From: Streptomyces thermolilacinus SPC6
GTDB taxonomy: Bacteria; Actinomycetota; Actinomycetes; Streptomycetales; Streptomycetaceae
Direction: 5' to 3'
DNA: 64,000 bases
Assembly (NCBI RefSeq): GCF_000478605.2
Contig: NZ_ASHX02000001.1
Coordinates: 3,945,895 to 4,009,894 of the forward strand
A model generated the notes under the pieces. That model saw nothing but the letters and a program-made list of their open reading frames with translations. It was not told where the DNA came from and ran no database searches. Both the position numbers and the translations under genes were made by a program. How positions within the stretch are numbered: position 1 is the first letter of the stretch; each line of letters starts with the position of its first letter. Shown here piece after piece: positions 50,746 through 60,110 of the stretch.

Positions 50746-52017
50746 GTGCGCCGCCGCCTCATCAGCTCCACGCTCGCCGTGGTGCTGGTCGTCATCGCCG
50801 TCTTCGGGGTCTCCCTCGTCATCGTGGAGACCCGGACGATCACCAGCAGCGCCCAGGAGAGCGTCGACTCGGAGGCGCTGCGGCTCGCCAGCATCGTGGA
50901 CAGCCGCCTCATCAGCGGCGAGCGCGTCGACCCGGACATCCTGTCCGACCACAGCGGCGCCGAGCGGTACGCCCGCATCGACATCCCCGGCGGCCCCCGC
51001 ATCGAGGTGGGCGACCGTCCCGAAGGCGGCGTCATCCGGGGCACGGCGGTGGGGGAGCACGGCGAGAAGGTCACCGTCGAGGAGTCCCGCTCCTCCATCA
51101 CCCGCGAGGTCGGCCGTACGCTGCTGATCATCGGCGCGGTCGCGCTGCTGGCCGTCGTGGCCGCCGTCCTCCTCGCCGTACGGCAGGCCAACCGGCTCGC
51201 GTCGCCGCTCACCGACCTCGCCGGGACAGCCGAGCGGCTCGGCTCCGGCGACCCCAGGCCCCGGCACCGCCGCTACGGGGTGCCCGAGCTGGACCGGGTC
51301 GCGGACGTGCTGGACGCGTCCGCCGAGCGCATCGCCCGGATGCTCACCGCCGAGCGCCGCCTCGCCGCCGACGCCTCCCACCAGCTGCGCACCCCGCTGA
51401 CCGCGCTGTCGATGCGGCTGGAGGAGATCGCCGTCACCGACGACCTGGACACGGCCCGCGAGGAGGCGACGATCGCGCTCGCCCAGGTCGAGCGGCTCAC
51501 GGACGTCGTGCAGCGGCTGCTCACCAACTCCCGGGACCCCCGCACGGGCTCCGCCGTCGCCTTCGACCTGGACGAGGTCGTCAAGCAGCAGATCGAGGAG
51601 TGGCGCCCGGCGTACCGCAGCGCGGGCCGGGCGATCGTACGGTCGGGTAAGACCGGTCTGCGGGCCGTCGGCACGCCGGGCGCGGTCGCGCAGGTGCTGG
51701 CCGCGCTGATCGAGAACTCGCTGATGCACGGCGGCGGTACGGTCGCGCTGCGCACCCGTGTCACCGGCAACCAGGTGGTGGTCGAGGTCACCGACGAGGG
51801 GCCGGGCGTCCCGGCGGACCTGGGCGCGCGGATCTTCGAGCGGACCATCAGCGGCCGCAACTCCACGGGCATCGGCCTGGCCGTGGCCCGGGACCTCGCG
51901 GAGGCGGACGGCGGCCGTCTGGAGCTGGTGCAGCTGAAGCCCGCCGTGTTCGCGCTGTTCCTCAGCCGCGAGACCGTACGCAGGGACGAGACGCCGTCCC
52001 CCCGCCCGATCCGCTGA
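50746..52017 (+). CDS. Sensor histidine kinase
   Basis: 423 residues from GTG 50746. Helix 1 (~6-28), a short extracytoplasmic domain of about 95 residues, helix 2 (~124-146) and HAMP (RQANRLASPLTDLAGTAERLGSGDP). The H box DASHQLRTPLTALSMRLEEI has His212. ATPase N box IENSLMHGGG, G1 DEGPGVP and G2 STGIGLAVARDLAEADGG are intact. It should phosphorylate the regulator encoded just upstream. The small sensor domain does not tell the ligand. Confidence 0.95.
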   Translation: MRRRLISSTLAVVLVVIAVFGVSLVIVETRTITSSAQESVDSEALRLASIVDSRLISGERVDPDILSDHSGAERYARIDIPGGPRIEVGDRPEGGVIRGTAVGEHGEKVTVEESRSSITREVGRTLLIIGAVALLAVVAAVLLAVRQANRLASPLTDLAGTAERLGSGDPRPRHRRYGVPELDRVADVLDASAERIARMLTAERRLAADASHQLRTPLTALSMRLEEIAVTDDLDTAREEATIALAQVERLTDVVQRLLTNSRDPRTGSAVAFDLDEVVKQQIEEWRPAYRSAGRAIVRSGKTGLRAVGTPGAVAQVLAALIENSLMHGGGTVALRTRVTGNQVVVEVTDEGPGVPADLGARIFERTISGRNSTGIGLAVARDLAEADGGRLELVQLKPAVFALFLSRETVRRDETPSPRPIR

Positions 52018-52149
52018 CCCCGGGCCCCGGCCCGGTCCTGCGCCCCCCGACCGAGCCGACAGAGCCCGGCAGCAGAAGCCGGCAGACGACGACCGTCAGC
52101 GGCGGCCCATCCGGTACCGCGGCCTCAGCGGCGCCCCCCCCGGCACGCC

Positions 52150-52701
52150 TCAGCGGCGGCCGGCCGGGGCCGGGGTGTCCTGCGGCTTGCGCTGTCCCAG
52201 GATCGCTGCGGACGCGGCCGACGCGCCGTCGTCGCCCTCCGCGTCCGTCCCCTTCTCCTCACCGGTCTCCGGCAGTGCCCGGAACACCCACGTGCGGTAC
52301 GACCAGAACCGGAACAGCGTGCCGACGCCGATTCCGAAGAACTTGAAGAAGTTGTTCTGCAGCGGGCTGTCCCACCCGAAGCCGTACGTCGCCGCGTACA
52401 GGATTCCGTTCTCGATCACCATTCCCGCGGCGCTGAACGCGAAGAACAGCGTCGCTTCGCGCGTCCGCCGTGTCTTGTCCCGGTCCCGGTAGGTGAAATA
52501 GCGGAAACCGACGTAGTTGCAGGCGATGGCGATGACCGTGGCCAGCAGGCTGGCGCGGACGACCGGCAGGTCCGTGGTCTGGCGCAGCAGGTTGAACGCG
52601 CCCATGTTGACGAGCACGCCGATTCCGCCGACGAGTCCGAATTTCGCTATCTCCCGGACGAGCCGTTCCAGCCGCACCCTCAGGGCGCTCTGTTCCGTCA
52701 T
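52150..52701 (-). CDS. GtrA family membrane protein
   Basis: 183 residues from ATG 52699-52701. Four membrane helices in the GtrA arrangement: FGLVGGIGVLVNMGAFNLL, ASLLATVIAIACNYVGFRYFTYRDRDKTRR, FFAFSAAGMVIENGILYAATYGF and NFFKFFGIGVGTLFRFWSYRTWVF. A hydrophilic Glu/Gly/Ala tail of about 45 residues follows. GtrA proteins help move or modify lipid-linked sugars; this one may serve cell-envelope glycan synthesis. Convergent with the kinase gene, divergent from purK. Confidence 0.92.
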   Translation of the reverse strand: MTEQSALRVRLERLVREIAKFGLVGGIGVLVNMGAFNLLRQTTDLPVVRASLLATVIAIACNYVGFRYFTYRDRDKTRRTREATLFFAFSAAGMVIENGILYAATYGFGWDSPLQNNFFKFFGIGVGTLFRFWSYRTWVFRALPETGEEKGTDAEGDDGASAASAAILGQRKPQDTPAPAGRR

Positions 52702-52854
52702 AATGATCGTTTCAGTCCCGTCCGCCGGCCATGTGCGTCAACCCCGTCATGCTAACCATCACCCGCTGGGGACGCGCGGGTACGCGAGGCCGCCGCGACA
52801 CGAGCCCGGCGGCCACCGTCACGCCCCGCGACGGGCGGCGGATACGCTAGGAGG

Positions 52855-53994
52855 GTGACGTTCCCGGTAGTCGGCATGGTCGGCGGCGGTCAGCTCGCCC
52901 GTATGACCCACGAGGCGGGCATCCCCCTCGGCATCAGATTCAGGCTTCTCAGTGACACGCCGCAGGATTCCGCGGCCCAGGTCGTGAGCGATGTCGTCAT
53001 CGGCGACTATCGCGACCTGGACACGCTGCGTGACTTCGCGCGCGGCTGCGACGTGATCACCTTCGACCACGAGCACGTGCCCACCGAGCACCTCAGGGCC
53101 CTGGAGGCGGAGGGCATCCCCGTCCGCCCGGGCCCGGACGCGCTGGTGCACGCCCAGGACAAGGGCGTGATGCGCGCGAAGCTCGACGCGATCGGCGCGC
53201 CCTGCCCCCGCCACCGCATCGTGGCGGACCCGGCCGACGCGGCGGCGTTCGCCGCGGAGGGCGACGGCTTCCCGATCATCCTCAAGACGGTGCGCGGCGG
53301 CTACGACGGCAAGGGCGTGTGGTTCGTCCGTTCCGAGGAGGACGCCCGCGACCCGTTCCTCGCCGGGGTGCCGGTCCTCGCCGAGGAGAAGGTGGACTTC
53401 GTACGGGAGCTCGCGGCGAACGTCGTCCGCTCCCCGCACGGCCAGGCCGTCGCCTACCCGGTGGTCGAGTCCCGCCAGGTGGACGGCGTGTGCGACACGG
53501 TCATCGCCCCCGCTCCGGACCTGCCCGAGGAGCGCGCCCTGGAGGCCCAGCGCCTGGCGCTGCGCATCGCGGACGAGCTGGGCGTCGTCGGCCACCTCGC
53601 GGTGGAGCTGTTCGAGACCCGCGACGGCGGCGTCCTCGTCAACGAGCTGGCGATGCGCCCGCACAACTCCGGCCACTGGACCCAGGACGGCGCGGTCACC
53701 TCGCAGTTCGCCAACCACGTGCGGGCCGTCCTCGACCTGCCGCTCGGCGACCCGCGCCCCCGCGCCCGCTGGACGGTCATGGCGAACGTGCTCGGCGGCG
53801 ACTACCCGGACATGTACCAGGGGTACCTGCACTGCATGGCCCGCGACCCGCAGCTCAAGATCCACATGTACGGCAAGGACGTGAAGCCCGGCCGCAAGGT
53901 CGGCCACGTCAACACCTACGGCGACGACCTGGACGACGTGCTGGAGCGCGCCCGCCACGCCGCCGACTACCTGCGAGGAACGATCGTTGAGTAA
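52855..53994 (+). CDS. purK: N5-carboxyaminoimidazole ribonucleotide synthase
   Basis: 379 residues from GTG 52855. ATP-grasp enzyme that carboxylates AIR to N5-CAIR with ATP and bicarbonate. Motifs: VGMVGGGQLARMTHEAG at the N-terminus, FDHEHVPTEHL, QDKGVMRAKLDAIGAPCPRH, PIILKTVRGGYDGKGVW, EKVDFVRELAANVVRSPHGQ and NELAMRPHNSGHWTQDG. The last block holds metal- and substrate-binding residues. The stop overlaps purE by eight bases. Confidence 0.97.
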   Translation: MTFPVVGMVGGGQLARMTHEAGIPLGIRFRLLSDTPQDSAAQVVSDVVIGDYRDLDTLRDFARGCDVITFDHEHVPTEHLRALEAEGIPVRPGPDALVHAQDKGVMRAKLDAIGAPCPRHRIVADPADAAAFAAEGDGFPIILKTVRGGYDGKGVWFVRSEEDARDPFLAGVPVLAEEKVDFVRELAANVVRSPHGQAVAYPVVESRQVDGVCDTVIAPAPDLPEERALEAQRLALRIADELGVVGHLAVELFETRDGGVLVNELAMRPHNSGHWTQDGAVTSQFANHVRAVLDLPLGDPRPRARWTVMANVLGGDYPDMYQGYLHCMARDPQLKIHMYGKDVKPGRKVGHVNTYGDDLDDVLERARHAADYLRGTIVE

Positions 53995-54520
53995 CGCACC
54001 CGCGCCTGTCGTCGGCATCGTCATGGGCTCCGACTCCGACTGGCCCGTGATGGAGGCCGCCGCCCAGGCCCTCGACGAGTTCGAGATCCCGTACGAGGTG
54101 GACGTCGTCTCCGCGCACCGCATGCCGCGCGAGATGGTCGCGTACGGCGAGGGGGCCGCCGACCGCGGCCTCAAGGCGATCATCGCCGGGGCCGGGGGCG
54201 CCGCCCACCTGCCCGGCATGCTCGCCTCCGTCACGCCGCTGCCGGTCATCGGCGTGCCCGTGCCGCTGAAGTACCTCGACGGCATGGACTCGCTGCTCTC
54301 CATCGTGCAGATGCCGGCCGGTGTGCCCGTCGCCACGGTCTCCGTCGCCGGTGCCCGCAACGCGGGGCTGCTCGCGGCCCGCATGCTCGCCGCGCACGAC
54401 GCGGACCTGCTGGCCCGCATGAAGGAGTTCCAGCAGGACCTGAACGACCAGGCCACGGAGAAGGGCAAGCGCCTGCGGGCCAAGGTCGAGGGCGCCGCGT
54501 CCTTCGGTTTCGCCAAGTGA
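53987..54520 (+). CDS. purE: N5-CAIR mutase
   Basis: 177 residues from TTG 53987, which overlaps the purK stop; the following residues SNAPAPVVGIVMGSDSDWPVM fit the PurE N-terminus. It converts N5-CAIR to CAIR. Motifs: GSDSDWPVMEAAAQALDEF, VVSAHRMPREM, IAGAGGAAHLPGMLAS and GVPVPLKYLDGMDSLLSIVQMPAGVPVATV. Class I (bacterial) type, used with PurK. Confidence 0.97.
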   Translation: MSNAPAPVVGIVMGSDSDWPVMEAAAQALDEFEIPYEVDVVSAHRMPREMVAYGEGAADRGLKAIIAGAGGAAHLPGMLASVTPLPVIGVPVPLKYLDGMDSLLSIVQMPAGVPVATVSVAGARNAGLLAARMLAAHDADLLARMKEFQQDLNDQATEKGKRLRAKVEGAASFGFAK

Positions 54521-55764
54521 CGGGCGAGGCGCCCGCGCCGGGCGGGACTCCGGTGACCGGCGATGCCCCGGTGAGCGGCGCGCGGGACCTGGCGGCGGCG
54601 CGGGAGCTGCTCGCCGAGTTCCCCGTCGTGGACGGCCACAACGACCTGCCGTGGGCGCTGCGCGAGAAGGCCGGGTACGACCTGGAACGCCTCGACGTGG
54701 CCGCCGACCAGACGGGCCGGCTCCACACGGACCTGCCCCGGCTGCGCGCGGGCGGGGTGGGCGCCCAGTTCTGGTCGGTGTACGTCCGCAGCGACATGGC
54801 CGGCGACGACGCGGTCAGCGCGACCCTGGAGCAGATCGACTGCGTCGACCGGCTGCTGGCCCGCCACCCGTCGGAGCTGGCCCCGGCGCTGACGGCCGAC
54901 GACATGGAGGCGGCCCGCGCCCAGGGCCGTATCGCGTCGCTCAAGGGCGCCGAGGGCGGCCACTCCATCAACAACAGCCTCGCCACGCTGCGCGCCCTGT
55001 ACGCGCTGGGCGTGCGCTACATGACGCTCACGCACAACGACAACATCGCGTGGGCGGACTCGGCGACCGACGTACCGCGCGTCGGCGGTCTGTCGGCGTT
55101 CGGCCGCGAGGTGGTCCGGGAGATGAACCGCCTGGGCATGCTGGTGGACCTGTCGCACGTGGCGGCGACGACGATGCGGGACGCGCTGGACACGAGCGAG
55201 GCGCCGGTAATCTTCTCCCACTCGTCCGCGCGCGCCGTGTGCGACCACCCGCGCAACGTCCCCGACGACGTACTGGAGCGGCTCCCCGCCAACGGGGGCG
55301 TCGCCATGGCCACGTTCGTACCGAAGTTCATCCTGCCCGAGGCGGTGGAGTGGACGGCCCGCGCGGACGAGAACCTGCGGGCGCACGGCTTCCACCACCT
55401 GGACACCTCTGCGGAGGCGATGCGGCTGCACGCCGCGTTCGAGGCGGCGTACCCGCGTCCGGTGGCCACGGCCGCGACGGTCGCGGACCACCTCGACCAC
55501 ATGCGGGAGGCCGCCGGGATCGACCACATCGGCATCGGCGGCGACTTCGACGGCACGGCCTTCACGCCGGAGGGCCTGGACGACGTGTCCGGCTACCCGA
55601 ACCTGATCGCGGAGCTGCTGGGGCGTGGCTGGTCCCGTACGGACGTGGCCAAGCTGACCTGGCGGAACGCGGTCCGTGTCCTGCGCGACGCGGAAGCGGT
55701 GGCCCGCGACGCCGCCGCCCGCCGCGGCCCGTCCACGGCCACACTCGCCGACCTGGACAGCTGA
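54517..55764 (+). CDS. Membrane dipeptidase family protein (M19)
   Basis: 415 residues from GTG 54517, overlapping the purE stop by four bases. Zinc-binding residues: VVDGHNDLPWALR (HxD), the bridging Glu in LKGAEGGHSINNSL, VDLSHVAATTM (His) and IFSHSSARAV (His). IGIGGDFDGTAF holds the Asp. No signal peptide, so cytoplasmic. Family members cleave dipeptides with an L-amino acid at the N-terminus, including some with D-residues. Coupling to purK-purE is conserved in actinomycetes as I recall, but has no obvious metabolic reason. Confidence 0.93.
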   Translation: MTGEAPAPGGTPVTGDAPVSGARDLAAARELLAEFPVVDGHNDLPWALREKAGYDLERLDVAADQTGRLHTDLPRLRAGGVGAQFWSVYVRSDMAGDDAVSATLEQIDCVDRLLARHPSELAPALTADDMEAARAQGRIASLKGAEGGHSINNSLATLRALYALGVRYMTLTHNDNIAWADSATDVPRVGGLSAFGREVVREMNRLGMLVDLSHVAATTMRDALDTSEAPVIFSHSSARAVCDHPRNVPDDVLERLPANGGVAMATFVPKFILPEAVEWTARADENLRAHGFHHLDTSAEAMRLHAAFEAAYPRPVATAATVADHLDHMREAAGIDHIGIGGDFDGTAFTPEGLDDVSGYPNLIAELLGRGWSRTDVAKLTWRNAVRVLRDAEAVARDAAARRGPSTATLADLDS

Positions 55765-55780
55765 CCCGCCCGTAGTACGA

Positions 55781-55817
55781 CGAGTGCCCGTCCCCTCAGC
55801 CGAGGGACGGGCACTCG
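55781..55817. terminator. Terminator after the pur-dipeptidase operon
   Basis: Perfect 14-bp stem (55781-55794 with 55804-55817), 9-nt loop, 16 nt past the dipeptidase stop. Confidence 0.8.
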
Positions 55818-55824
55818 CGCGTCT

Positions 55825-55878
55825 CCTGGCCCGCGGCCTGCCCACACACCCATCCCCTGGCCGGCGGCCTGCCCACAC
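55825..55878. repeat. Two 23-bp direct repeats
   Basis: Copies at 55825-55847 and 55856-55878 differ at one base and lie 8 bp apart in the gap between the dipeptidase operon and ugd. No function evident. Confidence 0.75.
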
Positions 55879-56031
55879 GACGCGGAGCGCGGCGCCGTCC
55901 CGCCCCGTCGCGGGCCGCCGCCCCCGTCCTGGGCAGTCGGTCAGCTGGGGCGGAACGCATGCCCACAGCGGCAGCCACCCGCGGGGACCGGCACCCTCAG
56001 TCGGGGCCCGGGGTCGGCAGGGGCCCCGGGG

Positions 56032-57375
56032 TCAGGCGCGGGGGCGGCCCATCGCGCGGAACGTCCACCCCGCCGCGCGCCAGCGCTCCGCGTCCAGCGC
56101 GTTGCGGCCGTCCAGGATGATCCGGGCGTTGACGACCTCGCCCAGCTCCTCCGGGTCCACCTCGCGGAACTCGCGCCACTCCGTCAGGTGCAGCACCACA
56201 TCGGCGCCCCGCACCGCCTCCAGTGCGCTCTCGGCGTACCCGAGCGTCGGGAACACGCGCCGCGCGTTGTCCATGCCCTTCGGGTCGTACACGGTGACCT
56301 GGCCGCCCTGGAGGTGGATCTGCCCGGCGACGTTCAGCGCGGGCGAGTCCCGCACGTCGTCGGAGTCCGGCTTGAACGCCGCGCCCAGCACCGCGACCCG
56401 CTTGCCGAGGAACGTCCCGTCGCCCAGCGCCTCGCGCGCCATGCCGACCATCTGGCTGCGGCGCCGCATGTTGATGGAGTCGATCTCCCGCAGGAACGTC
56501 AGCGCCTGGTCGGCGCCCAGCTCCCCGGCGCGGGCCATGAACGCGCGGATGTCCTTGGGCAGGCAGCCGCCGCCGAAGCCGATTCCGGCGCGCAGGAACT
56601 TGGCGCCGATCCGCTCGTCGTAGCCGATGGCCTCCGCGAGCTTGGCGACGTCACCACCGGCGGCCTCGCAGACCTCGGCCATCGCGTTGATGAAGGAGAT
56701 CTTGGTGGCGAGGAAGGAGTTCGCGGCGGTCTTCACCAGCTCGGCGGTCGGGAAGTCCGTCACGACGAACGGCGAGCCCTGGCCGACCGGCACCTCGTAC
56801 ACCTCGCGCATGACCTTCTCGGCGCGCGCGCTCTCCACGCCGACGACGATCCGGTCCGGGCGGAGCGTGTCCTGGACGGCGAAGCCCTCGCGCAGGAACT
56901 CCGGGTTCCACGCCAGCTCCACGTCCGCGCCCGCCGGGGCGCGCTCGGCGAGGAGCCGCGAGAGGCGCTCGGCGCTGCCGACGGGGACGGTGGACTTGCC
57001 GACGACCAGGCAGGGCTTCTTCAGGTGCGGGGCGAGCGCCCCGAAGGCGGCGTCGACGTAACTCATGTCGCAGCCGTACTCGCCGTGCTTCTGCGGCGTG
57101 TTCACGCAGACGAAGTGGACGTCGCCGAAGTCGGCCGCCTCCTCCCAGGAGGTGGTGAAGCGCAGCCGCCCGGTCGAGCCCTCGATACCGGCGACGTGCT
57201 TGTGCAGCAGCTCCTCCAGGCCCGGCTCGTACATGGGCACGCGGCCCTGCGACAGCATCTCGATCTTCTCGGGGACGATGTCGAGCCCGAGGACCTCGAA
57301 GCCGATCTCCGCCATGGCCGCTGCGTGCGTGGCGCCGAGGTATCCGGTGCCGATCACGGTGATCTTGAGGGCCAT
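56032..57375 (-). CDS. ugd: UDP-glucose 6-dehydrogenase
   Basis: 447 residues from ATG 57373-57375; the longer frame to 57447 has no homology. Oxidises UDP-glucose to UDP-glucuronate with two NAD+. N-terminal ITVIGTGYLGATHAAAMAEIGFEVLGLD, then CVNTPQKHGEYGCDMSYVDAA and ELAWNPEFLREGFAVQDTLRPDR. Catalytic Cys is in GFGGGCLPKD, and KRVAVLGAAFKPDSDDVRDSPAL follows. It could supply an acidic sugar to the exopolysaccharide. Convergent with the pur operon, divergent from the acyl-CoA dehydrogenase. Confidence 0.95.
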   Translation of the reverse strand: MALKITVIGTGYLGATHAAAMAEIGFEVLGLDIVPEKIEMLSQGRVPMYEPGLEELLHKHVAGIEGSTGRLRFTTSWEEAADFGDVHFVCVNTPQKHGEYGCDMSYVDAAFGALAPHLKKPCLVVGKSTVPVGSAERLSRLLAERAPAGADVELAWNPEFLREGFAVQDTLRPDRIVVGVESARAEKVMREVYEVPVGQGSPFVVTDFPTAELVKTAANSFLATKISFINAMAEVCEAAGGDVAKLAEAIGYDERIGAKFLRAGIGFGGGCLPKDIRAFMARAGELGADQALTFLREIDSINMRRRSQMVGMAREALGDGTFLGKRVAVLGAAFKPDSDDVRDSPALNVAGQIHLQGGQVTVYDPKGMDNARRVFPTLGYAESALEAVRGADVVLHLTEWREFREVDPEELGEVVNARIILDGRNALDAERWRAAGWTFRAMGRPRA

Positions 57376-57571
57376 GTGCGCTGCTCCAGTGCTGTACGTG
57401 CCGGGAATGCGAACCGAGCATAGTCGGGGGAGGACGGGGGCAGGCATCCGGCGGCGCGTCGGCTGTCAGCAAGCTCACGTGAACCTCACATATGCCGGAC
57501 AGCCCGCCGCCCACTAAAATTCGGGTTACTTAACGGTAGTTAGCACCGCAGCTCAGGGGAGTGAGACAGAC

Positions 57572-58729
57572 ATGGCGGGAACGCCTGACTTCGACCTGTA
57601 CCGCCCGTCCGAGGAGCACGACATGCTCCGGGACACCGTCCGCTCGCTCGCCGAGGCCAAGATCGCGCCGTACGCCGCCGCGGTGGACGAGGAGGCCCGC
57701 TTCCCGCAGGAGGCGCTGGACGCGCTCGTCTCCTCCGACCTGCACGCGGTGCACGTGCCCGAGACGTACGGCGGCGCGGGCGCGGACGCCCTCGCCACCG
57801 TGATCGTCATCGAGGAGGTGGCCCGCGTCTGCGCGTCGTCCTCCCTGATCCCGGCCGTGAACAAGCTGGGCTCGCTGCCGGTGATCCTGTCCGGCTCCGA
57901 GGAGCTGAAGAGCAAGTACCTGGGCCCGCTCGCCAAGGGCGACGCGATGTTCTCGTACTGCCTGTCGGAGCCCGACGCGGGCTCGGACGCGGCCGGCATG
58001 AAGACGAAGGCCGTCCGCGACGGCGACCACTACATCCTCAACGGCGTGAAGCGCTGGATCACCAACGCCGGCGTCTCCGAGTACTACACGGTCATGGCCG
58101 TCACGGACCCGGAGAAGCGCTCCAAGGGCATCAGCGCCTTCGTCGTGGAGAAGGGCGACGAGGGCGTCTCCTTCGGCGCCCCGGAGAAGAAGCTCGGCAT
58201 CAAGGGCTCCCCGACCCGCGAGGTGTACCTCGACAACGTCCGCATCCCGGCCGACCGCATGATCGGTGCCGAGGGCACGGGCTTCGCGACGGCGATGAAG
58301 ACCCTGGACCACACCCGCATCACCATCGCGGCCCAGGCGCTCGGCATCGCGCAGGGCGCCCTCGACTACGCCAAGGGCTACGTCCAGGAGCGCAAGCAGT
58401 TCGGCAAGGCCATCGCCGAGTTCCAGGGCGTGCAGTTCATGCTGGCCGACATGGCGATGAAGCTGGAGGCGGCCCGCCAGCTCACGTACGCGGCGGCGGC
58501 CAAGTCGGAGCGCGTGGACGGCGACCTGACCTTCTTCGGCGCGGCGGCCAAGTGCTTCGCGTCCGACGTGGCGATGGAGATCACCACGGACGCGGTCCAG
58601 CTGCTCGGCGGCTACGGCTACACGCGCGACTACCCGGTCGAGCGCATGATGCGCGACGCCAAGATCACCCAGATCTACGAGGGCACGAACCAGGTCCAGC
58701 GCATCGTCATGGCCCGCAACCTCCCGTAA
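57572..58729 (+). CDS. Acyl-CoA dehydrogenase
   Basis: 385 residues from ATG 57572. FAD-dependent desaturation of acyl-CoA at C2-C3. FAD and substrate motifs: YCLSEPDAGSDAAGMKTKA, KRWITNAGVSEYYTVMAV, KQFGKAIAEFQGVQFMLADMAMKLEAARQL and LLGGYGYTRDYPVERMMRDAKITQIYEGTNQVQRIVMAR. The catalytic Glu lies in IYEGTNQ, the short-chain/butyryl-CoA pattern. Expressed from its own promoter region (57490-57571), which is unusually AT-rich and contains TTAACGGTAGTTAG. Confidence 0.95.
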   Translation: MAGTPDFDLYRPSEEHDMLRDTVRSLAEAKIAPYAAAVDEEARFPQEALDALVSSDLHAVHVPETYGGAGADALATVIVIEEVARVCASSSLIPAVNKLGSLPVILSGSEELKSKYLGPLAKGDAMFSYCLSEPDAGSDAAGMKTKAVRDGDHYILNGVKRWITNAGVSEYYTVMAVTDPEKRSKGISAFVVEKGDEGVSFGAPEKKLGIKGSPTREVYLDNVRIPADRMIGAEGTGFATAMKTLDHTRITIAAQALGIAQGALDYAKGYVQERKQFGKAIAEFQGVQFMLADMAMKLEAARQLTYAAAAKSERVDGDLTFFGAAAKCFASDVAMEITTDAVQLLGGYGYTRDYPVERMMRDAKITQIYEGTNQVQRIVMARNLP

Positions 58730-58746
58730 CCCCCCGCACCCCGCGA

Positions 58747-58783
58747 ACGGCCCCCGGCAGCCCCCACGGCCACCGGGGGCCGT
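58747..58783. terminator. Terminator after the acyl-CoA dehydrogenase
   Basis: Perfect 11-bp stem (58747-58757 with 58773-58783), 15-nt loop. Confidence 0.65.
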
Positions 58784-58830
58784 CCCCGTTCAGGGGCGGC
58801 GCCGTGGCGGTGCGGTGCGGGTGGTGCGCG

Positions 58831-58871
58831 GCGAAGGCCCCGGAGCCGAGTCGGGCACCGGGGCCTTTCGC
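58831..58871. terminator. Terminator serving the glycosyltransferase (minus strand)
   Basis: Stem 58831-58843 with 58858-58871, 13 pairs with one bulged T and a 14-nt loop. It lies just past the stop of the minus-strand GT2 gene. Confidence 0.65.
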
Positions 58872-58896
58872 ACCGGCGTACCGGTGAAGGGACGGG

Positions 58897-59907
58897 TCAG
58901 GCGGCCGTGCGGACCGGGGGGCGGCGGCTGGCGATGACCTTGCGGGCCAGGGAGCGCGGGCTCGTCAGGAAGCCGTAGCCCCACGACATGTGCATCGTCG
59001 CCAGGGCCAGCGGGATCTGGACGCGGGCCTTCAGCGGCAGGCCCTTGCCCGCCGGGATGGAGCCCAGCATGATCGCCGCCAGGTAGCCGCCCGGTACGAC
59101 GAAGCCCAGCGGGGTGAGCGTCGCGCCCACCACCAGGCCCGCCGCGATGGCGCAGACGGCCGTCGGCGGGGCCAGGTACCGCAGGTTGATGGAGCCCTGG
59201 TGGTAGCGGGCCACCACGTGGCGCCAGCGGCCGTAGTCCTTGTACTGCTTGGCCAGCGCCCGCACGGAGGGCCGCGGCCGGTACCGCACCCGCAGCTCGG
59301 GCGAGAACCAGATCAGCCCGCCCGCCTCGCGGATGCGGAAGTTCAGCTCCCAGTCCTGCGCCCGGATGAACTCCTCGTTGTAGCCGCCCTGCTGCTCCAG
59401 CGCCTCGCGCCGGAACACGCCCAGGTACACCGTCTCCGCGGGACCGGCCTCGCCGCCCGTGTGGAACGCGGCGTTGCCCACGCCGATCCGGGACGTCATG
59501 GCGGCGGCGACGGCGTCCTCCCAGGCGTTCTCGCCCTCGGCGTTCATGATGCCGCCGACGTTCTGCGCGCCGGTCTCCTCCAGCAGCCGCACCGCCGTCG
59601 CGATGTAGTTCGGCGACAGCATCCCGTGGCCGTCCACCCGTACGACGATCGGGTGGCGCGACGCCTTGATCGCGGCGTTCAGCGCGGCGGGCGTCCGGCC
59701 CGTCGGGTTGGGCACGGTGTGCACGCGCGGGTCCTCGCGGACCAGCTCGGCGGCGATCTCGTCGGTGCGGTCCGTGGACGGGCCGAGCGCGATCACCACC
59801 TCCATCTCGCCGTCGTAGTCCTGGTCGAGGATGTGACGGACCGCGTCGCGAAGATGCCGCTCCTCGTTGAGGACCGGCATGATCACGGAGACCGGGGGGA
59901 GAGGCAT
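58897..59907 (-). CDS. Glycosyltransferase family 2, membrane-associated
   Basis: 336 residues from ATG 59905-59907, with GAGGAG about 5 nt upstream; the open frame to 60240 is not coding. GT-A fold: VSVIMPVLNEERHLRDAVRHILDQDY, ALGPSTDRTDEIAAEL, NPTGRTPAALNAAIKASRHPIVVRVDGHGML (DxD-type motif) and GAQNVGGIMNAEG. Then come a conserved AQDWELNFRIREAGGLIWFSPELRVRYRPR acceptor-side block and two C-terminal hydrophobic segments. Resembles succinoglycan/ExoA-type transferases. Probably contributes to the extracellular polysaccharide. Confidence 0.92.
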   Translation of the reverse strand: MPLPPVSVIMPVLNEERHLRDAVRHILDQDYDGEMEVVIALGPSTDRTDEIAAELVREDPRVHTVPNPTGRTPAALNAAIKASRHPIVVRVDGHGMLSPNYIATAVRLLEETGAQNVGGIMNAEGENAWEDAVAAAMTSRIGVGNAAFHTGGEAGPAETVYLGVFRREALEQQGGYNEEFIRAQDWELNFRIREAGGLIWFSPELRVRYRPRPSVRALAKQYKDYGRWRHVVARYHQGSINLRYLAPPTAVCAIAAGLVVGATLTPLGFVVPGGYLAAIMLGSIPAGKGLPLKARVQIPLALATMHMSWGYGFLTSPRSLARKVIASRRPPVRTAA

Positions 59908-60110
59908 GGCTCCTCGGAGGTACGTAAGGACGGCCCGGGGCGGCGACGGCCCCGGGGCCCGGGGCGAACCCGGCGGGCGGACAGGAGTATCGCCCGCCAC
60001 GTTACCGCGAACGGGGGACACCGCCGCGACCCGCCCGGCCGGTGCGACGGGCCGTTGATCGTATGGGCCTACTGTGGCGATCCCCCCATTCGCCCGCGGA
60101 GGTGTCCCTC

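Noticed and set aside
55825..55878. Attachment site of an integrated element
   Set aside because: The 23-bp repeats are only 8 bp apart, and there is no integrase or tRNA beside them.
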